Shown here in pieces: positions 21,151 to 33,317 of a DNA stretch of 64,000 bases (position 1 is its first letter; each line of letters starts with the position of its first letter). The translations under genes were made by a program, and so were the position numbers. The DNA lies in the NCBI GenBank assembly GCA_003255025.1, contig QANY01002235.1, positions 526,260 through 590,259 of the forward strand, in the 5' to 3' direction. Source of the stretch: Datisca glomerata (Eukaryota; Streptophyta; Magnoliopsida; Cucurbitales; Datiscaceae). Below the pieces are notes generated by a model. The model saw nothing but the letters and a program-made list of their open reading frames with translations. It was not told the DNA's origin and searched no databases.

Positions 21151-22460
21151 TGGCCAATTAATAACATGCTATTGTTAATAATGTGCATATGTGTTGTTTC
21201 ACGTAGTATTTAAATAAAAAAAATTAAGTGTGTCATGGCAGCAACGTCCAATAAGTGAGTCTACCCTTAAGTATTGTGCTTCATGAAAAGATAGATATAA
21301 AAACACTTCTACCCTTAATTTATCAATTATCATATCGTACATTTTTCATATTAAATACTCAATAATCAAAATTCTCTCTTAAAATAGGCTTAATAAGAGA
21401 ACTTTTTAAATTTCTTTTCGCCTTCACATTTGTATACATAATCATATTCAAATTTTTTTTTATTGGATTTAGACTTAAACATTTTCAATGAATTAACCAT
21501 CAGAATTTTTTACTATTTTATTGTTCATTAATTCTTCCTTTCATAAAAATTATAACTTTACCACCACCGTTAAAGACATGTTAAACACTTTCACTCCATT
21601 TGAGAATTTTTCCCATCTCCAAGAAGTTTTTTCTCCAATTCGTGTTATACTATTAAATTGATTTCATTTTACATCTAGTTAACTACATTCATCCTCTATA
21701 TTAAGTTGCTAGTTTCGATTGTGAACAATTTGGTGAACAAATTATTAATTCAATTTGATGAGAAGCTGGGTTAACGCAGTTGGTTAAGTCTCCACACTAT
21801 ACCTTAGAGGTCGTGAGTTTGAGTCATATTTTCTCATTCTCCTTAGAATTTGTAATGTAACTTTGACAAAAAAAAATTCAATCAATTAATTTTCTTCAGG
21901 AGTTTTAACTGAAATTGTTGTAATTAATTCAACCTCGAACTGCACCCATTCATATAGTCATGATTATATAATATTGTGCTTAGGCATTTGTTATCATATA
22001 AAAATACGGGATGAATACAAAATTGTAGGGTTAAACATTCATCAGTTATTGATAATTTGTATTGGAAAAGTCAATTTCTATATTTAGATAATCGTTGCAT
22101 AATCCGGCATTAGCATGCTCCCCATTGATTTCAACAAATTTGAGACGTGGAGTGGTGAAGTAACCTATTTATGCAAAGCTTAAACCAATATGTCTCCATA
22201 TTTTGGCATATTAGTAAAATCATATGCGCGCATAAAGATCAAGCTTTCAGTTAAGGAAATAGTTCATAGTTGACACTTGTTTATAGAGTACATCGTAACA
22301 AACTTCATGATTGCGGATCTACTTACAAGAGATTGTCAACTTAAGGTGTTTCATAGCACACTGCTTGTATGTGTGTCATATCGATTGATGATATTCAGTT
22401 TTAGTGAGAGCTTGTATTTTTAGATTCTTTATTTATATATACGTACTTTTCAGTTATTTT
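21151..22460. other. AT-rich flank of copia element, copy 1 (apart from the SINE)
   Basis: No coding signal apart from the SINE listed separately. It is shared with 31860-33177 in copy 2. Confidence 0.5.
21763..21877 (+). mobile_element. tRNA-derived SINE, copy 1
   Basis: The head has a box A-like TTAACGCAGTTGGTTAAG and a box B-like GTGAGTTTGAGTC 34-50 bp later, then a short body ending in an A9 tract. These are the internal RNA polymerase III promoter parts of plant SINEs. ATTCAAT lies before and after, as a weak candidate target duplication. The duplicate is at 32483-32595. Confidence 0.6.
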
Positions 22461-22672
22461 TGTGAAAAGAGAAGAGATTGATTTGTATTTTTTGAATATA
22501 TATTTGTACAAGGAGGCATGGATATTTATGCACATGAATTAATACAAGAAAAGGAAGGTTGGCTAGTAAAACCAAATTAGTTCCTAAACTAAAGCCACAA
22601 ATCAAGAGTCAAAGATATACAAGAATATACAAGAATATACAAGAATATACAAGAATATTCTAAAATATTCAA
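22461..22672 (-). repeat. 3' LTR of copia copy 1, with ATACAAGAAT tandem units
   Basis: It shares TACAAGGAGGCATGG, ATGAATTAATACAAGAAAAG and GTTCCTAAACTAAAGCC with the other LTR. It holds four ATACAAGAAT-type units against two in copy 2. Confidence 0.85.
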
Positions 22673-23424
22673 ACTCAAGTTGGCACTGAATTTGCTAAGT
22701 TGAGTTCGCAAGATAAACATGAAATCGTCTGGGTGGATGAACCTTGATGAAGACATCGGCTGTCTGATCAACAAATGAAATAGGTGAAATTCAAAGTGTA
22801 CCATGAACAAGATGATCGTGCACAAAGTGATAATCAATTTCCATACACTTGGTGCGCTCATGAAACACGTCATTATGAGCAATCTGGATGGCATCATATT
22901 GTCATAGTAAATATTTGTAGCATTTGGTTGTAAGATCCTCATATCTTGTAATAACCATCTCAACTAAATAAGTTCAGAAGTGATGTCTGCAAGAGCTCTA
23001 TACTCCGCCTATGTACTTGAGCGAGACTCTATTATTTTTTTTACTACGCCAAGAAATCAGAGAATCTCCTAAAAAACTAGCAGCTAGTGGTAGATCTTCT
23101 ATCTGTAGGATCTCCTACCCAATCAAATCAGAAAATGCATGTAGTATCAATGAGGATATACAGAGAAGTGAAGACCATGAAATAGAGTACCCTTGACATA
23201 ACAAAGTATACGTAGGACTGCAACAAAGTGAGTAGTACGGGAGCAGCCATGAACTGACTAACAATATGAATAACATAAGCTATGTCTAGACGAGTAGCAG
23301 TAAGATAAATAAGACTTCCAAGCAATTGCCTGTAAAGAGTGGGATCATCTAAAAGAGTCCCTTTTGTAGGTGAAAATTTGACATTGACCTCAATAGGAGT
23401 GTTGGTAGTTTTATTATCTGTCAA
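22589..23424 (-). pseudogene. Copia copy 1 RT end and RNase H (broken)
   Basis: The frame 23424-23128 has LLDDPTLYRQLLGSLIYLTATRLDI, the standard block after copia RT. RNase H follows in scattered frames toward 22600, where a CIEIDYHFV-type block and the C-terminal tail are readable. The RNase H core between 23128 and 22963 is damaged. It ends inside the 3' LTR. Confidence 0.7.
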
Positions 23425-23460
23425 GTTGCCACATGCTATGAGATCAATGGCATATTTGGC

Positions 23461-24480
23461 TTAAGTTAAGTAATAGCCTGTACTGTCAGAAGAAACTTCT
23501 AGCCCAAGAAAGTAGCTCAAATGGCCAAGATCTTTCATTTCAAACTGAATACTAAGAAATTGTTTTAACTCTTCAATTGCATCTAAGTCATCCCCAGTAA
23601 TAATCATATCATCTACATATAATAATAAAAGAGTGTATCCTTTATCTGTTTTACGATTGAATAAAGTTTCATCATAGGAACTAGAGGTAAATCCAATCTT
23701 ATCAATTGTAGAGCTAAATTTTGTAAACCATGCTCTAGGAGTTTGTTTGAGACCATATAAGGCCTTACGAAGGTGACAGACTTTACCAGGAGCATGATGA
23801 TAACCAGGTGATGTTTTCATATAAACGTCTTCCGAAAGATCCCCATTAAGAAAGGCATTTTTTTACATTCATATTAAATAGTTTCGTATAGCTGTTACAG
23901 CTGTAAGACTTCAGACAGAAGTGAGATGAGCCACTGGAGTAAAAGTTTCTTCGTAATCAATGTCATACTCTTGGGTAAATCCTTTTGCCACCAAACGAGC
24001 TTTGTAACATTCAACTGAAGCATCTGCATGAATTTTGATCTTATAAACCCATTTGTAACCTATTACAGTTTTACCAGTAGGTAAATCCACCATTTCCCAA
24101 GTACGAGTTTTAGTTAAAGCCTGTAATTCTTCTTTCATTGCTTGTTGCCATAAAGGATTAGTACTAGCTTCCTTATAAGAGGAAGGTTCGTGTAAGGAAA
24201 CAATGGTAAAACAACAATGATAATCACAAAGATTAAGAGGTGGTTGACGTACTCTAGTGGATTTCTCGCCAAGAGGCTCAGATGAAGATTCACGATCAGC
24301 ACACAAGGTGGGTACTTCTGACAGAGTATAAGAGTGATCATCTGTTTGTCCTGCATCAAAAGGGTTAATAGGCGATGGAGAAGACTCATGAAATAAATTA
24401 ATAATGGGATTTGTCAAGAAAGGTGAGTGATGGCTGGGTAACTCAAACTGAGAAATTGAAGAAAACATTTTGAGTTCCCA
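23461..24480 (-). pseudogene. Copia copy 1 reverse transcriptase
   Basis: The frame ending at 23911 has WQQAMKEELQAL, then GYKWVYKIKIHADASVE and YKARLVAKGFTQEYDIDYEE. The frame 23820-23461 has KVCHLRKALYGLKQTPRAW, then the catalytic YVDDMIITGDD and LSYFLGLEV. A break at about 23860 separates the halves. It would copy element RNA. Confidence 0.85.
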
Positions 24481-25677
24481 AAATGTGACATGCAGAGAAA
24501 TGCGAAGACATTTAGAGATTGGATCCCAACATCTGTATTCTTTATATTCAATGCCATATCCTAGAAAGCAACATAAATAAGCACAAGGTTGTAATTTTGA
24601 GCGCTTATGTGGCTGTAGAAGAACAAAACAAGCATATCCAAAAACACGAAGAAGATTATAGTTTGGTGAAGTATCATATAAATGTTCATAAGGAGTCTGA
24701 TTATTGATCACAACCGAAGGAACACAATTGATAGTGTAGACTGCCATGAGAGCAACTTCCCCCCAAAAATGTTCAGGACAAGAGGAAGAAATTAAAAGAG
24801 TTCTTACAGTGTCCAAAATATATTTTTGTTTTCTTTCTGCACGACCATTTTGTTGAGAGGTACCCAAACAAAAATGATGAATAGAAGTGCCATGTTTTGA
24901 GAGAAGGTTGATGAATTTGGTTTCCTTGTATTCCATGGCATTATATGTTTGAAGAGTTTCAATAACACAATAAAAATGGATTTGAACAAAGGCAACAAAA
25001 CTAGCATAAATTTAGGATAATTGGGACCGATGTTTCATGAAATAAATCCACGTAAACCAAGAATAATCATCCATTAAATTCACAAAGTAAACTACACTTC
25101 CCATAGTAGGTATAGGAGATGGTCCCCAAATATCAGTATGTACAAGATAAAAAATAGCAGAAGAAATAGAATCACTTCCATTAAAAGATAAAGCATGATG
25201 TTTTCCAAGTTCACAAGAAGCGCAATCAAAATCCTCATATTTCGTTTGTCCTAAAACACTAGTAGAAGATAAAATTTTGAGTTTCGAAGAAGAAATATGA
25301 GAAAGACGAGAGTGCCAGATAGATGGGGTCATAGTAGCAGCCACCAAATAGGTGTTTTTAAGTGGCAATTGAAGAGATAAAAGTTCAAACAAATGATCAA
25401 CCTTACGCCTTGTCCCAAGGATTTGCTCCATCTGGGGATCCTGCACGTAACAACCATTACGAGAAAAGTTTAAGTCAAGACCAAGATCACATAATTGACT
25501 TACAAAGATAAGATTTAATGAAAGTTTTGGAACCACACAAGTGTTAGGCAAAGATAGATTGGAAATGAAAACATCACCATTATGACTAACAGACAAACAA
25601 GAGTTATTAGCGGTGTGTATAACATAGAGATAGGAGAAATTATTTTTATTTTTAAAAAGATGATTGTGAGCAGTCAT
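24481..25677 (-). pseudogene. Copia copy 1 protease end and integrase
   Basis: The protease remnant starts near 25690, with the usual D-S-G replaced by a Y-G-containing block before NHMTAHN. The GAG-pre-integrase block is WHSRLSHISSSKLKIL. The integrase core has HTDIWGPSPIP and FVNLMDDYSWFTWIYFM, then a shift at 25012, then GTSQQNGRAERKQKYILDTV with the catalytic Glu region. It inserts cDNA when active; this copy is broken. Confidence 0.8.
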
Positions 25678-26650
25678 ATGGTTGCAACAACCATATTCAA
25701 AGAACTAAGAGGAGGAAGTACCTGAGTGGCAGATAAAACAGATGTAGAGGTATTACCAGTTAAAGATTGAGCTAAGGCTTGTTTGAGAGTATCCAAGTCA
25801 ACATGACTAAGAAGATCATTTAAGGCAGAGGAAACATTAGTAGCAGCATGAGTATTAGTAGTAGTAGCAGTAGTATTTAGAACAGATTCCTTGCTAGACT
25901 TGGATTTCTTATTTTGTAACTTGAAACATTCTGAAATGACATGTCTTGGCTTGTGGAAATATCTGCAGACCTTTTTTTGTGAAGTCGCTAGAACTATGCC
26001 TGTAGAGATGGTGGAGACAGATTGGCGAGGTGTCAAGGAAGAAAAGTGAGCCTCTTCAATTAATAATTTTGTAACTATTGTTTCAAGTTTGGAATAAGGA
26101 TCCCTATATAGTAGAGAGTATCTAACAGACTCAAATTCATCATTCAAAGACAAAGTAAACTGATAGACACATAACTGATCCCTTTCTTTAGCATAAAGTG
26201 CAGCATCACGCGGGTCATACCATTGTGGTCCAGATAGTGACAATTGATCCCATATAGCACCCATATTAGATAAAAAGTCATTAATTGACTAGCCTAATTT
26301 TTTATACATATGGCTGAGAGTGCCATAAATGTGAAAGTGATGAATGGCATTAGTAGTCGAGTAACGCTTGGCTAACAAGTCTCAAACTTCTTTAGCTATC
26401 TTAAGGCACCCAAATTGAATTTGATAGATGGGACACAAGTGTTATGCAGCCAGGTAAGATTTCGGTGATTCTTACTGTCCCAATCTTCAAGCCGTTCATA
26501 AAATTTGGCATCTTCTTGATTTTTCTTTTAGACTGGTTTAGTAACATCACAAAAAATATAACGTCAAAGTTTTTGCCCTTTAAGAAAACTAGACATCTCT
26601 TGAGACCAAAGCACATAATTGGATCCAACTAAAATAGGGCTAATAGGGTG
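25674..26650 (-). pseudogene. Copia copy 1 gag
   Basis: The capsid part is split between 26628-26401 and 26264-25674 (DAALYAKERDQLCVYQFTLS, then LNDEFESVRYSLL). The knuckle CRYFHKPRHVISECFKLQN lacks the second Cys (Phe) and the Gly. The C-terminal part is Thr/Ser-rich. The central linker 26400-26265 contains stops. Confidence 0.75.
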
Positions 26651-26998
26651 TGAGATATCTAAATTTTCTATAATGGAGGCCGAATAATAAGATTAACAAG
26701 TAAAATGTATGAAGATGAAACTGATGATTTAGACGAAACCAGGTGAAAAATAGCCTCTGAAATGACAATTATTTGCACGTGCAAATGACTGAAAGCAATT
26801 TGCACAAATGAATATAAATTGCTTGTGTAACGTGGGCTTGTCTTGGCTCAAACAAAAGAAATTCTTTAATGACTATTGAAAATAGGTTGGTGTTGATACT
26901 GGAAAAACTATGGCTTGATCATAGACAAACGCAAGAATATTCCAGGATAGAAGACCAAGCCACATGAGACTAACGAAAAATTTAAAGGGTAGAGTAAA

Positions 26999-27186
26999 GC
27001 TTTGATACCATGTGAAAGGAGAAATAGATTTATTTGTATTTCTTGAATATATATATACAAGGAGGCATGGGTATTTATACACATGAATTAATACAAGAAA
27101 AGGAAGGTTGGCTGGTAAAACCAAATTAGTTCCTAAACTAAAGCCATATACAAGAATATACATAAATATTCTAAAATATTCTAACA
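26999..27186 (-). repeat. 5' LTR and primer binding site of copia copy 1
   Basis: The LTR is 27011-27186 (176 bp), ending in TGTTAG on the minus strand. It is followed without gap by TGGTATCAAAGC, one base from the usual plant tRNA-iMet site. Confidence 0.85.
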
Positions 27187-27355
27187 CAGATTATGAATAT
27201 ATTGAGGTGATTTGTTTTTGCAGAAATATAGTTTTTGGTTTCTTACTCTAATAATTCTAGTATGCTTTGATCTCACTCAAGTTTAAGTATGGACTAGTTA
27301 GAAATAGATATATTAAGATCACATTACATAAAATTTTCACGCTACACATCAACAT

Positions 27356-28292
27356 ATTAAGTTCTTATCCGTGAGTCACCAAAACTGACTATTTATTTGT
27401 CAAAATTGGCTTTGGGATGAATGAAAAATTATCTTCCAAATTAACTAAATGAGAATTAAAAAATAAGAGGGAATTGTAGAAATCACACATTCGAAAAAGA
27501 TGAAAGGTTGGAGTGATATATATTGAGATGCTATTTTTTTTATCAAGAGTGGTAACTTGATAAGGTTAGAGGTTCTCTCTCTATAAGGATCACTTCTAAA
27601 TGCTCCAATGAGCTGTGTTTTGCTACAGATTCATTTTTTCTCATCATAGAAAGCCCAAAGGTAATGGAATAAGAAGTATTTTTGTAAATTGAGGCCCAAA
27701 ATGTTTTTTATTTTTTACAAATTAAATGAAAAATATTTTGGACTTAATTTTTTGATTAAATGGCCTTTTAATGGGTTAAATACCCTTTATTACACACCTC
27801 CCCCATGAGTAGTATACAAGGAGGCATTCCCCTCATTTTACACACCAAAGAAGCTTTCAAGCTCTCTTTTACTTTCAATATTTGTTCTCCACGTTTTTGC
27901 TTATTTTTTTTCAAGTTTTCTTGGTTTGGTTTGATCCAGTTCAGTTTATTTCTGATTCTGTCGACGATTTCATTTTTTGGTTCAAGTCTTGGTTTTGCGT
28001 CGTTATTCTGGTAGTAGAATTCTAATAAGTCAGTTGGATCAATGATGAAGTTGGGTGCTCTTCAGCTGCCTTAAACTATTTTTTATTGGGAAATAGACGT
28101 TGTTATCAACCTTATTGCCACAAAGTGAGGGGCGCAACTGTTTTAAGGAACTTGTGCAAACAAGACTCGGTTTGATTTCTTATTATTTTGTTACTTTGTC
28201 CGTATTGTTTTAACATTGGTAAATAACTTATTTACATTACTTTCCGTTGTTATATAATTTACCTGTTGTAAGTACATATTTACAGAATTATT

Positions 28293-28293
<1 letters not shown>
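27356..28293. other. Unassigned spacer between the duplicated copies
   Basis: No recognisable gene. A leader-like stretch at about 27790-27900 (ACACACCTCCCCCATGAG, then a pyrimidine-rich part) resembles an LTR end, but no partner was found. Confidence 0.4.

Positions 28294-28362
<69 letters not shown>
28294..28362. repeat. ATT microsatellite
   Basis: A near-perfect (TTA) run of about 23 units. Confidence 0.98.
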
Positions 28363-28863
28363 CATTTAATCTTATAATACAATACACTATTTCAAATAAG
28401 ACGCATATAATTTTATTGATTTAACAGCCAAGGTATTCAGTTCAACTTATGTATACATTGTATCATTTTCAAGTAATTAAAAAGAATTTTAGATTTAGGA
28501 ATTTAACCTACGCTCTAATACTAATTATTGTGAAATTGAGAAAAAACAAGCAACAGTGGATAAAACCAATTCTGATAATCCTGTCAAGAAAGAACAGAAA
28601 AACAAAAAGAAATAGGAAGAACACTCAAGGTTTATCCTGGTTCAGTTCACAAGATTGTGAACCTACATCCAGCAAGCAACTGGAGATAATCAATTCACTA
28701 TAAGGATTTTGGTTATAGATCTTCATTACACAGATTACAAGATTTTCACTTAGAATCCATCTCTCAAGCACTATATTTCCTCTCAGCTTCTAACAAGCTC
28801 TCTCAGAATACCTTGCACTCTCTCTGAATTTCTGTCTACAGAAAATCTTCCTCACCGTTTTGT
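28363..28863. other. Spacer, possible old LTR fragment
   Basis: No gene. The block GGTTTATCCTGGTTCAG with GTGAACCTACATCCAG near 28630-28675 resembles wording common in plant copia LTRs, but no element was assembled around it. Confidence 0.35.
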
Positions 28864-28927
<64 letters not shown>

Positions 28928-28934
28928 TCTCTCG
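28864..28934. repeat. CT microsatellite
   Basis: (CT) run of about 28 units ending at CTCGAG. The minus-strand ORF with an Arg-Glu run here is an artefact. Confidence 0.98.
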
Positions 28935-29214
28935 AGAAGATTACCTCTCACTGACCTCAACAACCTGTATAAGGGATCCGTTGGGTTTATTAAAGCTGAG
29001 AAGTTGCTAGAGTAATAAAGCGTCATTCCTCTTGGTGATTCATTTATATATATATAGACTCGACAATGATGAATGCCAATATCACTTCTCTTTAGAGAGA
29101 TGGCAAACATATGCAAATGTAAGGTGAATTGACCATGTTAGCTAATTTTTATAGTAACTTTGAGCTCTTTATAACTTTGATTCATGATTATAGAAATCAA
29201 ATCATATAACCCAC
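28935..29214. other. Spacer, no gene seen
   Basis: No coding signal. It lies 3' of the LINE poly(A). Confidence 0.5.
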
Positions 29215-29407
29215 TATTGTTTTTTTTTTGTCAAATAGATAATGAATTAAGCATAAAAAGGGTCTACAATCTGAACGATAATACAAGGAAACAGACGTAA
29301 AAAGATACAAGGCTTGATCATCCATAAGAACCAATCTAGCTAAATCATGGGCCATGGAATTGTTGCTCCTGGGACATGATCAACACCCGTAGAAACATAA
29401 AAATGTT

Positions 29408-29788
29408 TTAGAAGTAGGATATCAAATATTGGGGAAGAGCACCTTCAGTTGGAATTTTAACGTTACGACTATTGACTAAATTGAGAGCATCAGAGAGAAC
29501 AAGCACAGCTTCAGAACACCAAGATCGAGACTCTTCTAACGCCCACAGAAGAGCTAAAGCTTCCCAGTCGAGCTGCTTACAACCTGCAACAACTACCATC
29601 TTATTAGGACTGGTTAAGCACCAACCCAGGCCACACCGTTTAGAAGAAGAAGACCAGGCTGCATCTGAGTAAATTCTCCAGGTTGGCGAAGAGCTTGTAG
29701 AACTGGTAAATTGGCGGATAGGTAAAGAAGAGGCCAACACGGCCGAGAAAGAGCTATGCAAATTTGAAGAAGAATTGTGCAACTCCAT
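29408..29788 (-). pseudogene. LINE RNase H domain
   Basis: A 126-codon frame with WRIYSDAAWSSSSKRCGLGW (first Asp), EALALLWALEESRSW (Glu) and VLSDALNLVNSRN (second Asp). All three catalytic acidic residues of the plant LINE RNase H (RVT_3) are therefore present. The C-terminal HVPRSNN-like block follows in another frame toward 29340. Confidence 0.75.
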
Positions 29789-29805
29789 CTCCTTGATGTC
29801 TTCGG

Positions 29806-30554
29806 CTATTTGGAACAGAACTTCTCGAGGAAATGGATCAACTCCATTAAAGACCTTTCTGTTCCTCGCCTTCCAAATTCTCCAAATTTAAAAATCAACC
29901 AATGCATGCAGAATTCCAGATTTGATGGAGGAATATTTTGAATAATCCATAGCCAGAAGTCCATAAAGTCATTGCCACGAACCACCATTGTTTTAAGACA
30001 GAGAGGGGACCGAACCAAATGGCTTGAGAAACTGGGCATTGAAGAAGAGGTGTACAGTGTTCGCAATCTCTTGTTGGTAGAAAGGGCAAGAGGGAGAGAC
30101 ATCAATACCTTTCTCACTAAATTGTAGCTATGTAATTATTTAAAATTTTCCAAATAAACGCACGCAATTTTGGCCGAATTTTAAGCTTCCACAAGAACTT
30201 CTAAGCAAAAATCAGATTTGGAGAGGAACTGGACGTACCTATCGAAGAATTTCCCAGAAGGCCATTTCTTTTTAAATCCCAGGCCAAATAATAGCCTGAT
30301 TTCACCGTGTAAAGCCCCGTCCTGAAAAAAAAACTAAAGAAGATTATCTTCCTTACCATATCTGCTGTAGGGAATATGAAGAATAATATTTTTATCCTCT
30401 TCAATAAAGTTTGCAGAATTTGTTTTTCAATATTCCATTCCCTTCCTTCAGATAGAAGGAGGTCATTTACTAGAAAACAGTCATCCTTTTTTTTTTTCGG
30501 AGAGATGGCATTAAACAAGTAAGGACGGGGGAGCCAGGATCCATCCAAATACAA
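29806..30554 (-). pseudogene. LINE RT C-terminus and zinc-binding domain
   Basis: The frame 30554-30201 has LPRPYLFNAI, NDLLLSEGREWN, then GLYTVKSGYYLAWDLK, the linker characteristic of plant LINE polyproteins. It is followed in shifted frames (30117-29806) by the Cys-rich zf-RVT block. This is the non-catalytic C-terminal half of ORF2, and the RT catalytic domain is absent. Confidence 0.75.
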
Positions 30555-30648
30555 ACGAAATTACCATCGCCAATATTCCAATACAAACCATAGTTCAGGA
30601 GTTTTCTACCCTCAAGGAAGCTTCTCTAGCCCCAAGAGGCTTTGTAAC

Positions 30649-31790
30649 TAGGGGTATAAACGGTTCGATTCAGTGCGGTTTAAGGTGTTTTATCAAACCG
30701 AACCGTAAGTGTGGTTTTTCACTAATAGAACCGAACCAAACCGTGCAATATATAACCACTGAACCGAACCGTGCAGTAAAAAACTAATAAAAATTGATAT
30801 CAACTAAACTAGACCGATAAATGATCAGAATCAAGTAGAAAGACAAAAAAAACCAGAACAATCTAGAAGCAGAGAGGGAGAGGGAGAAAACATACATCAC
30901 AGATCTATTATCAAAGAAAGCAACAAAAACACGTTTTGTACAATGAAAAACTGAAATATCTATTATCCAATGAAGGAATTACAAACTATTTAACTCCATA
31001 GAAAACATACATCACAGAAAAATCATATAAAACTTAGATCTAAAGCACAAATTACAAAAATAGCAGCAACAAATAGGCAAACCAGTTCTTGCTCTTCTCG
31101 TTGTCTCTTTTCTTGCTCTCCTTGAAGGTTCTCCTCCACGTTCTCTGATCTCTGAAACTCAACGCTCTTAGAACCCAAAAAAGCTTTGATTAAGATGGAG
31201 AAATAGACATCAGAGAGAGAGAGAGAGAGAATATACCTGTTGTCGCCCACTTTTCTCTACTTTCCCATACCTGAGCAAGTGAGAGAAAGCAAGTGAAGAG
31301 TGAGACCGAGATAGATAGAGAGTCGAGAGAAAGAGAGCTAAGAGATTGTGCACCGCTGTGAAAGCTTAGAGAAAGCAAGGTGTGCGACGCTATGAAAACA
31401 GTGAAAGGGCTAGGGTTAGACGAGAGGGAGAGAGAGAGAGAGAGCTTAGAGGAGGTAGGTTTGAGAAAAATGGAAGAGTGAGAGAGATTGAAGGTTAGAG
31501 GTTATGCGACTAATGAGTGAGAGATAGGGTTCTCAAAGCCAAAGGGACGTGGATATATATATCTCATCAAAACACAATGTTTTAAGGATATACATTATGA
31601 TGCGGTTCGGTTCAGTTAGATGCGATTTTCTTGATAAAATTACAAACCGAACCGAACATAATAGTTTTTTGTATGTTAGAACCGAACTGAATTGTCCAAA
31701 ATACTAAAACCGACCTAACTGATGCGGTTCGGCTCGGTTCGGTCAGTTTTAACGGTTTAGACGGTTCCGGCTGTTTTACTTGCAGCCCTA
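30649..31790. mobile_element. Non-autonomous hAT-like DNA transposon with 8-bp target duplication
   Basis: The ends are TAGGGGTATAAACGG and, inverted, TAGGGCTGCAAGTAAAAC. Both carry subterminal AACCGAACCG motifs, as in plant hAT elements. The octamer TTTGTAAC flanks both sides (30641-30648 and 31791-31798) exactly. 1142 bp long with no transposase. It sits inside the LINE: the LINE reading frame continues from FSTAKLGYK to ASWG across it once one octamer is removed. Confidence 0.9.
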
Positions 31791-31859
31791 TTTGTAACCC
31801 AATTTGGCAGTCGAAAAGTTACAATTTTAACAATATGTACGTTCAAGAAAATTAAAGAG

Positions 31860-33177
31860 CAAAGGAGCTTGGCCAATTAATAACATGCTATTGTTAATAA
31901 TGTGCATATGTGTTGTTTCACGTAGTATTTAAATAAAAAAAATTAAGTGTGTCATGTCAGCAAACGTCCAATAAGTGAGTCTACCCTTAAGTATTGTGCT
32001 TCATGAAAAGATAGATATAAAACACTTCTACCCTTAATTTATCAATTATCATATCGTACATTTTTCATATTAAATACTCAATAATCAAAATTCTCTCTTA
32101 AAATAGGCTTAATAAGAGAACTTTTTAAATTTCTTTTCGCCTTCACATTTGTATACATAATCATATTCAAATTTTTTTATCGGATTTAGACTTAAACATT
32201 TTCAATGAATTAACCATCAGAATTTTAAACTATTTTATTGTTCATTAATTCTTCCTTTCATAAAAATTATAACTTTACCACCGCCGTTAAAGACATGTTA
32301 AACACTTTCACTCCATTTGAGAATTTTTCCCATCTCCAAGAAGTTTTTTCTCCAATTCGTGTTATACTATTAAATTGATTTCATTTTACATCTAGTTAAC
32401 TACATTCATCCTCTATATTAAGTTGCTAGTTTCGATTGTGAACAATTTGGTGAACAAATTATTAATTCAATTTGATGACAAGCTGGGTTAACGCAGTTGG
32501 TTAAGTCTCCACACTATACCTTAGAGGTCGTGAGTTTGAGTCATATTTTCTCATTCTCCTTAGAATTTGTAATGTAACTTTGACAAAAATAAATTCAATC
32601 AATTAATTTTTTTCAGGAGTTTTAACTGAAATTGTTGTAATTAATTCAACCTCGAACTACACCCATTCATATAGTCATGATGATATAATATTGTGCTTAG
32701 GCATTTGTTATCATATAAAAATACGGGATGAATACAAAATTGTAGGGTTAAACATTCATCAGTTATTGATAATTTGTATTGGAAAAGTCAATTTCTATAT
32801 TTAGATAATCGTTGCATAATCCGGCATTAGCATGCTCCCCATTGATTTCAACAAATTTGAGACGTGGAGTGGTGAAGTAACCTATTTATGCAAAGCTTAA
32901 ACCAATATGTCTCCATATTTTGGCATATTAGTAAAATCATATGCGCGCATAAAGATCAAGCTTTCAGTTAAGGAAATAGTTCATAGTTGACACTTGTTTA
33001 TAGAGTACATCGTAACAAACTTCATGATTGCGGATCTACTTACAAGAGATTGTCAACTTAAGGTGTTTCATAGCACACTGCTTGTATGTGTGTCATATCG
33101 ATTGATGATATTCAGTTTTAGTGAGAGCTTGTATTTTTAGATTCTTTATTTATATATACGTACTTTTCAGTTATTTC
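31860..33177. other. AT-rich flank of copia element, copy 2 (apart from the SINE)
   Basis: Homologous to 21151-22460. No coding signal. Confidence 0.5.
32483..32595 (+). mobile_element. tRNA-derived SINE, copy 2
   Basis: Same box A and box B as copy 1. The A tract is interrupted by a T here (AAAAATAAATTC). Confidence 0.6.
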
Positions 33178-33317
33178 TGTGAAAAGAGAAGAGATTGATT
33201 TGTATTTTTTGAATATATATTTGTACAAGGAGGCATGGATATTTATGCACATGAATTAATACAAGAAAAGGAAGGTTGGCTAGTAAAACCAAATTAGTTC
33301 CTAAACTAAAGCACAAA

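Larger units (their letters stand above)
22461..27186 (-). mobile_element. Ty1/copia retrotransposon, copy 1
   Basis: Minus strand: 5' LTR (27011-27186), tRNA-Met-type primer site (26999-27010, TGGTATCAAAGC), gag, protease, integrase, RT, RNase H, 3' LTR (about 22461-22672). The gene order with integrase before RT defines copia. No clean 5-bp target duplication was found. The LTRs differ in length and sequence, so the insertion is older than the duplication that carries it. All genes contain stops or shifts. Confidence 0.9.
20631..27355. repeat. 6.7 kb segmental duplication, copy 1
   Basis: Colinear and nearly identical to 31350-38050 (direct orientation, offset about 10.7 kb). The shared left end begins GCACCGCTGTGAAAGC, and the shared right end finishes CGCTACACATCAACAT. 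It contains the right part of a hAT-like element, a LINE scrap, a SINE and a whole copia element. Copy 1 is 24 bp longer, mostly from extra units of a 10-bp repeat in the left copia LTR. Confidence 0.95.
29215..30648 (-). mobile_element. LINE 3' fragment (RT C-terminus, zinc domain, RNase H, A-tail)
   Basis: Minus strand. The RT C-terminal block of plant LINEs (LLNYGLYWNIGDGNF, then YLDGSWLPRPYLF and GLYTVKSGYYLAWD) lies at 30610-30201. A zf-RVT-type Cys/His region (LPTRDCEHCTPLLQCPVSQA) is at about 30085-29990. RNase H is at 29788-29408, and the tail ends in an A10 tract at about 29220-29229. The 5' part continues across the hAT insertion for about 60 bp at 31791-31855, then is lost. Frame breaks are present in the RT and zinc regions. 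Confidence 0.8.

Noticed and set aside
21768..21840. tRNA gene
   Set aside because: Box A and box B are present, but no cloverleaf arms or anticodon stem can be formed by eye, and an A tract follows; SINE is the better call.
22456..27191. Target-site duplication of the duplicated copia element
   Set aside because: Bases outside the two LTRs (ATTTT and CAGAT) do not match; the flanks have probably mutated or the ends are slightly misplaced.
28790..29116. Minus-strand ORF with a long Arg-Glu run
   Set aside because: Translation of the CT microsatellite; no homology seen.
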